A DNA stretch of 64,000 nt from Rhynochetos jubatus (lineage: Eukaryota > Chordata > Aves > Eurypygiformes > Rhynochetidae). The stretch's first letter is position 1; every line of letters begins with the position of its first letter. The translations under genes were made by a program, and so were the position numbers. The stretch spans positions 8,788,001 to 8,852,000 of the forward strand of contig CM050672.1 in assembly GCA_027574665.1 (NCBI GenBank). Direction: 5' to 3'. Positions 63,440 to 64,000 of the stretch are shown piece by piece. The notes beneath the pieces are model-generated. The model searched no databases, was not told where the DNA came from, and was given only the letters and a program-made list of their open reading frames with translations.

Positions 63440-63715
63440 AGGGACGCCCCCAATGCGAGGGGGCCAGGAGGCGCCACAACACCAAGACCAGCGCCCAGAC
63501 CAAGAGCGGCAGCGAAGTGCAGCAGCACTCCAAGAGCGGCGCGAGACCCTCAACGGCGGCGCAACACCCCGAGCGGCGCGAGACCCCGAGCGGCAACGAG
63601 GCCCATCGACTCCAAGAGCGGCGCGAGACCCACAACGGCGGCGCAACACCCCGAGCGGCAACGAGGCCCACCACAGCACCAAGAGCAACAAGAGACCCCG
63701 ATTGCCAAGCCAGAG
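63440..63715. repeat. GC-rich array GAGCGGCGCGAGACCC
   Basis: Units of about 20-45 bp combining AAGAGCGGCGCGAGACCC, AACGGCGGCGCAACACCCC and GAGCGGCAACGAGGCCCA. CpG is dense. Long frames stay open on both strands as a by-product. Confidence 0.85.
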
Positions 63716-64000
63716 CTCCTTCCGAGGCAGGCCCGCAGCGCTGCAAAGGAAGGAACGCCTCTTACCGTGCGACTCCGAGGCGGAGGCGAGTCCGAGGTGG
63801 AGGCGAGTCCGAGGCGGAGGCAGGCCCGCGCCCCTGCAAAGGAAGGAACACCTCTTACCGTCCAAGTCCGAGGCGAGTCCGACTCAAAGTCCGAGTCCGA
63901 GGTGGCGTGAGGCGCGTCGAGTCGGGGCTCCTTTCGAGGCAGGCCCGCGCCCCTGCGAAGGAAGGAACGCCTCTTACCTTCTGAGTCCGAGGCGACTTCG
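63716..64000. repeat. Tandem unit with paired splice-like motifs
   Basis: At least three units of about 90-120 bp, each with GAGGCAGGCCCGC, CTGCAAAGGAAGGAACGCC and CTCTTACC followed by GTCCGAGGCG repeats. The array runs off the right edge of the window. On the minus strand each unit reads GGTAAGAGG, then TTCCTTCCTTTGCAG, about 25 nt from GT to AG. Confidence 0.85.

Noticed and set aside
62030-64000. CRISPR-like repeated array
   Set aside because: Units are adjacent and diverged without unique spacers of fixed length, and the genome is vertebrate.

Overview
The window is nuclear DNA from a bird. Spliced vertebrate genes lie among CR1 retroposon tails carrying the avian signature TTTGGGTTGGAAGGGACC, one avian-type solo LTR, many GC-rich minisatellites and three CpG islands. 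Introns are short and GC is high, as on an avian microchromosome. From memory, the same gene block is on chicken chromosome 23. The species cannot be named from the sequence.

Layout. Positions 2419-7102 (+) hold the last six coding exons of BMP8; its first exon lies left of the window. Converging on it is PPIE (9175-11918, -), complete with 10 coding exons and 301 aa. PABPC4 follows (13299-25298, -) with 14 coding exons, 630 aa, a separate 3'UTR exon and probably a small TATA/TOP leader exon near 26054. HEYL (30305-37273, -) has 5 exons and 326 aa. After a 15 kb gene-poor interval with a solo LTR comes NT5C1A (52443-60500, -), with 6 exons and 349 aa. All exon joins were checked by hand for GT/AG sites and reading phase.

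How the genes relate: these are neighbours by ancestry rather than an operon. BMP8 is a secreted TGF-beta ligand, PPIE a spliceosomal cyclophilin, PABPC4 a poly(A)-binding protein, HEYL a Notch-effector repressor and NT5C1A a cytosolic AMP 5'-nucleotidase. The order BMP8-PPIE-PABPC4-HEYL-NT5C1A looks like the single-copy state from which the mirrored human BMP8A/PPIEL and PPIE/BMP8B arrangement arose.

Most notable extras: (1) three related H/ACA snoRNA genes in three PABPC4 introns, with a compensatory base-pair change, probably the SNORA55 family; (2) an isolated, decayed EF-hand exon resembling HPCAL4/VSNL1 at 61563-61656, exactly where HPCAL4 is expected; (3) beyond it, 2.3 kb of unusual tandem repeats, including a 126-bp higher-order unit and a GC-rich unit that carries splice-site look-alikes; (4) a perfect inverted repeat that puts a poly(A) signal on both strands between the convergent BMP8 and PPIE genes.
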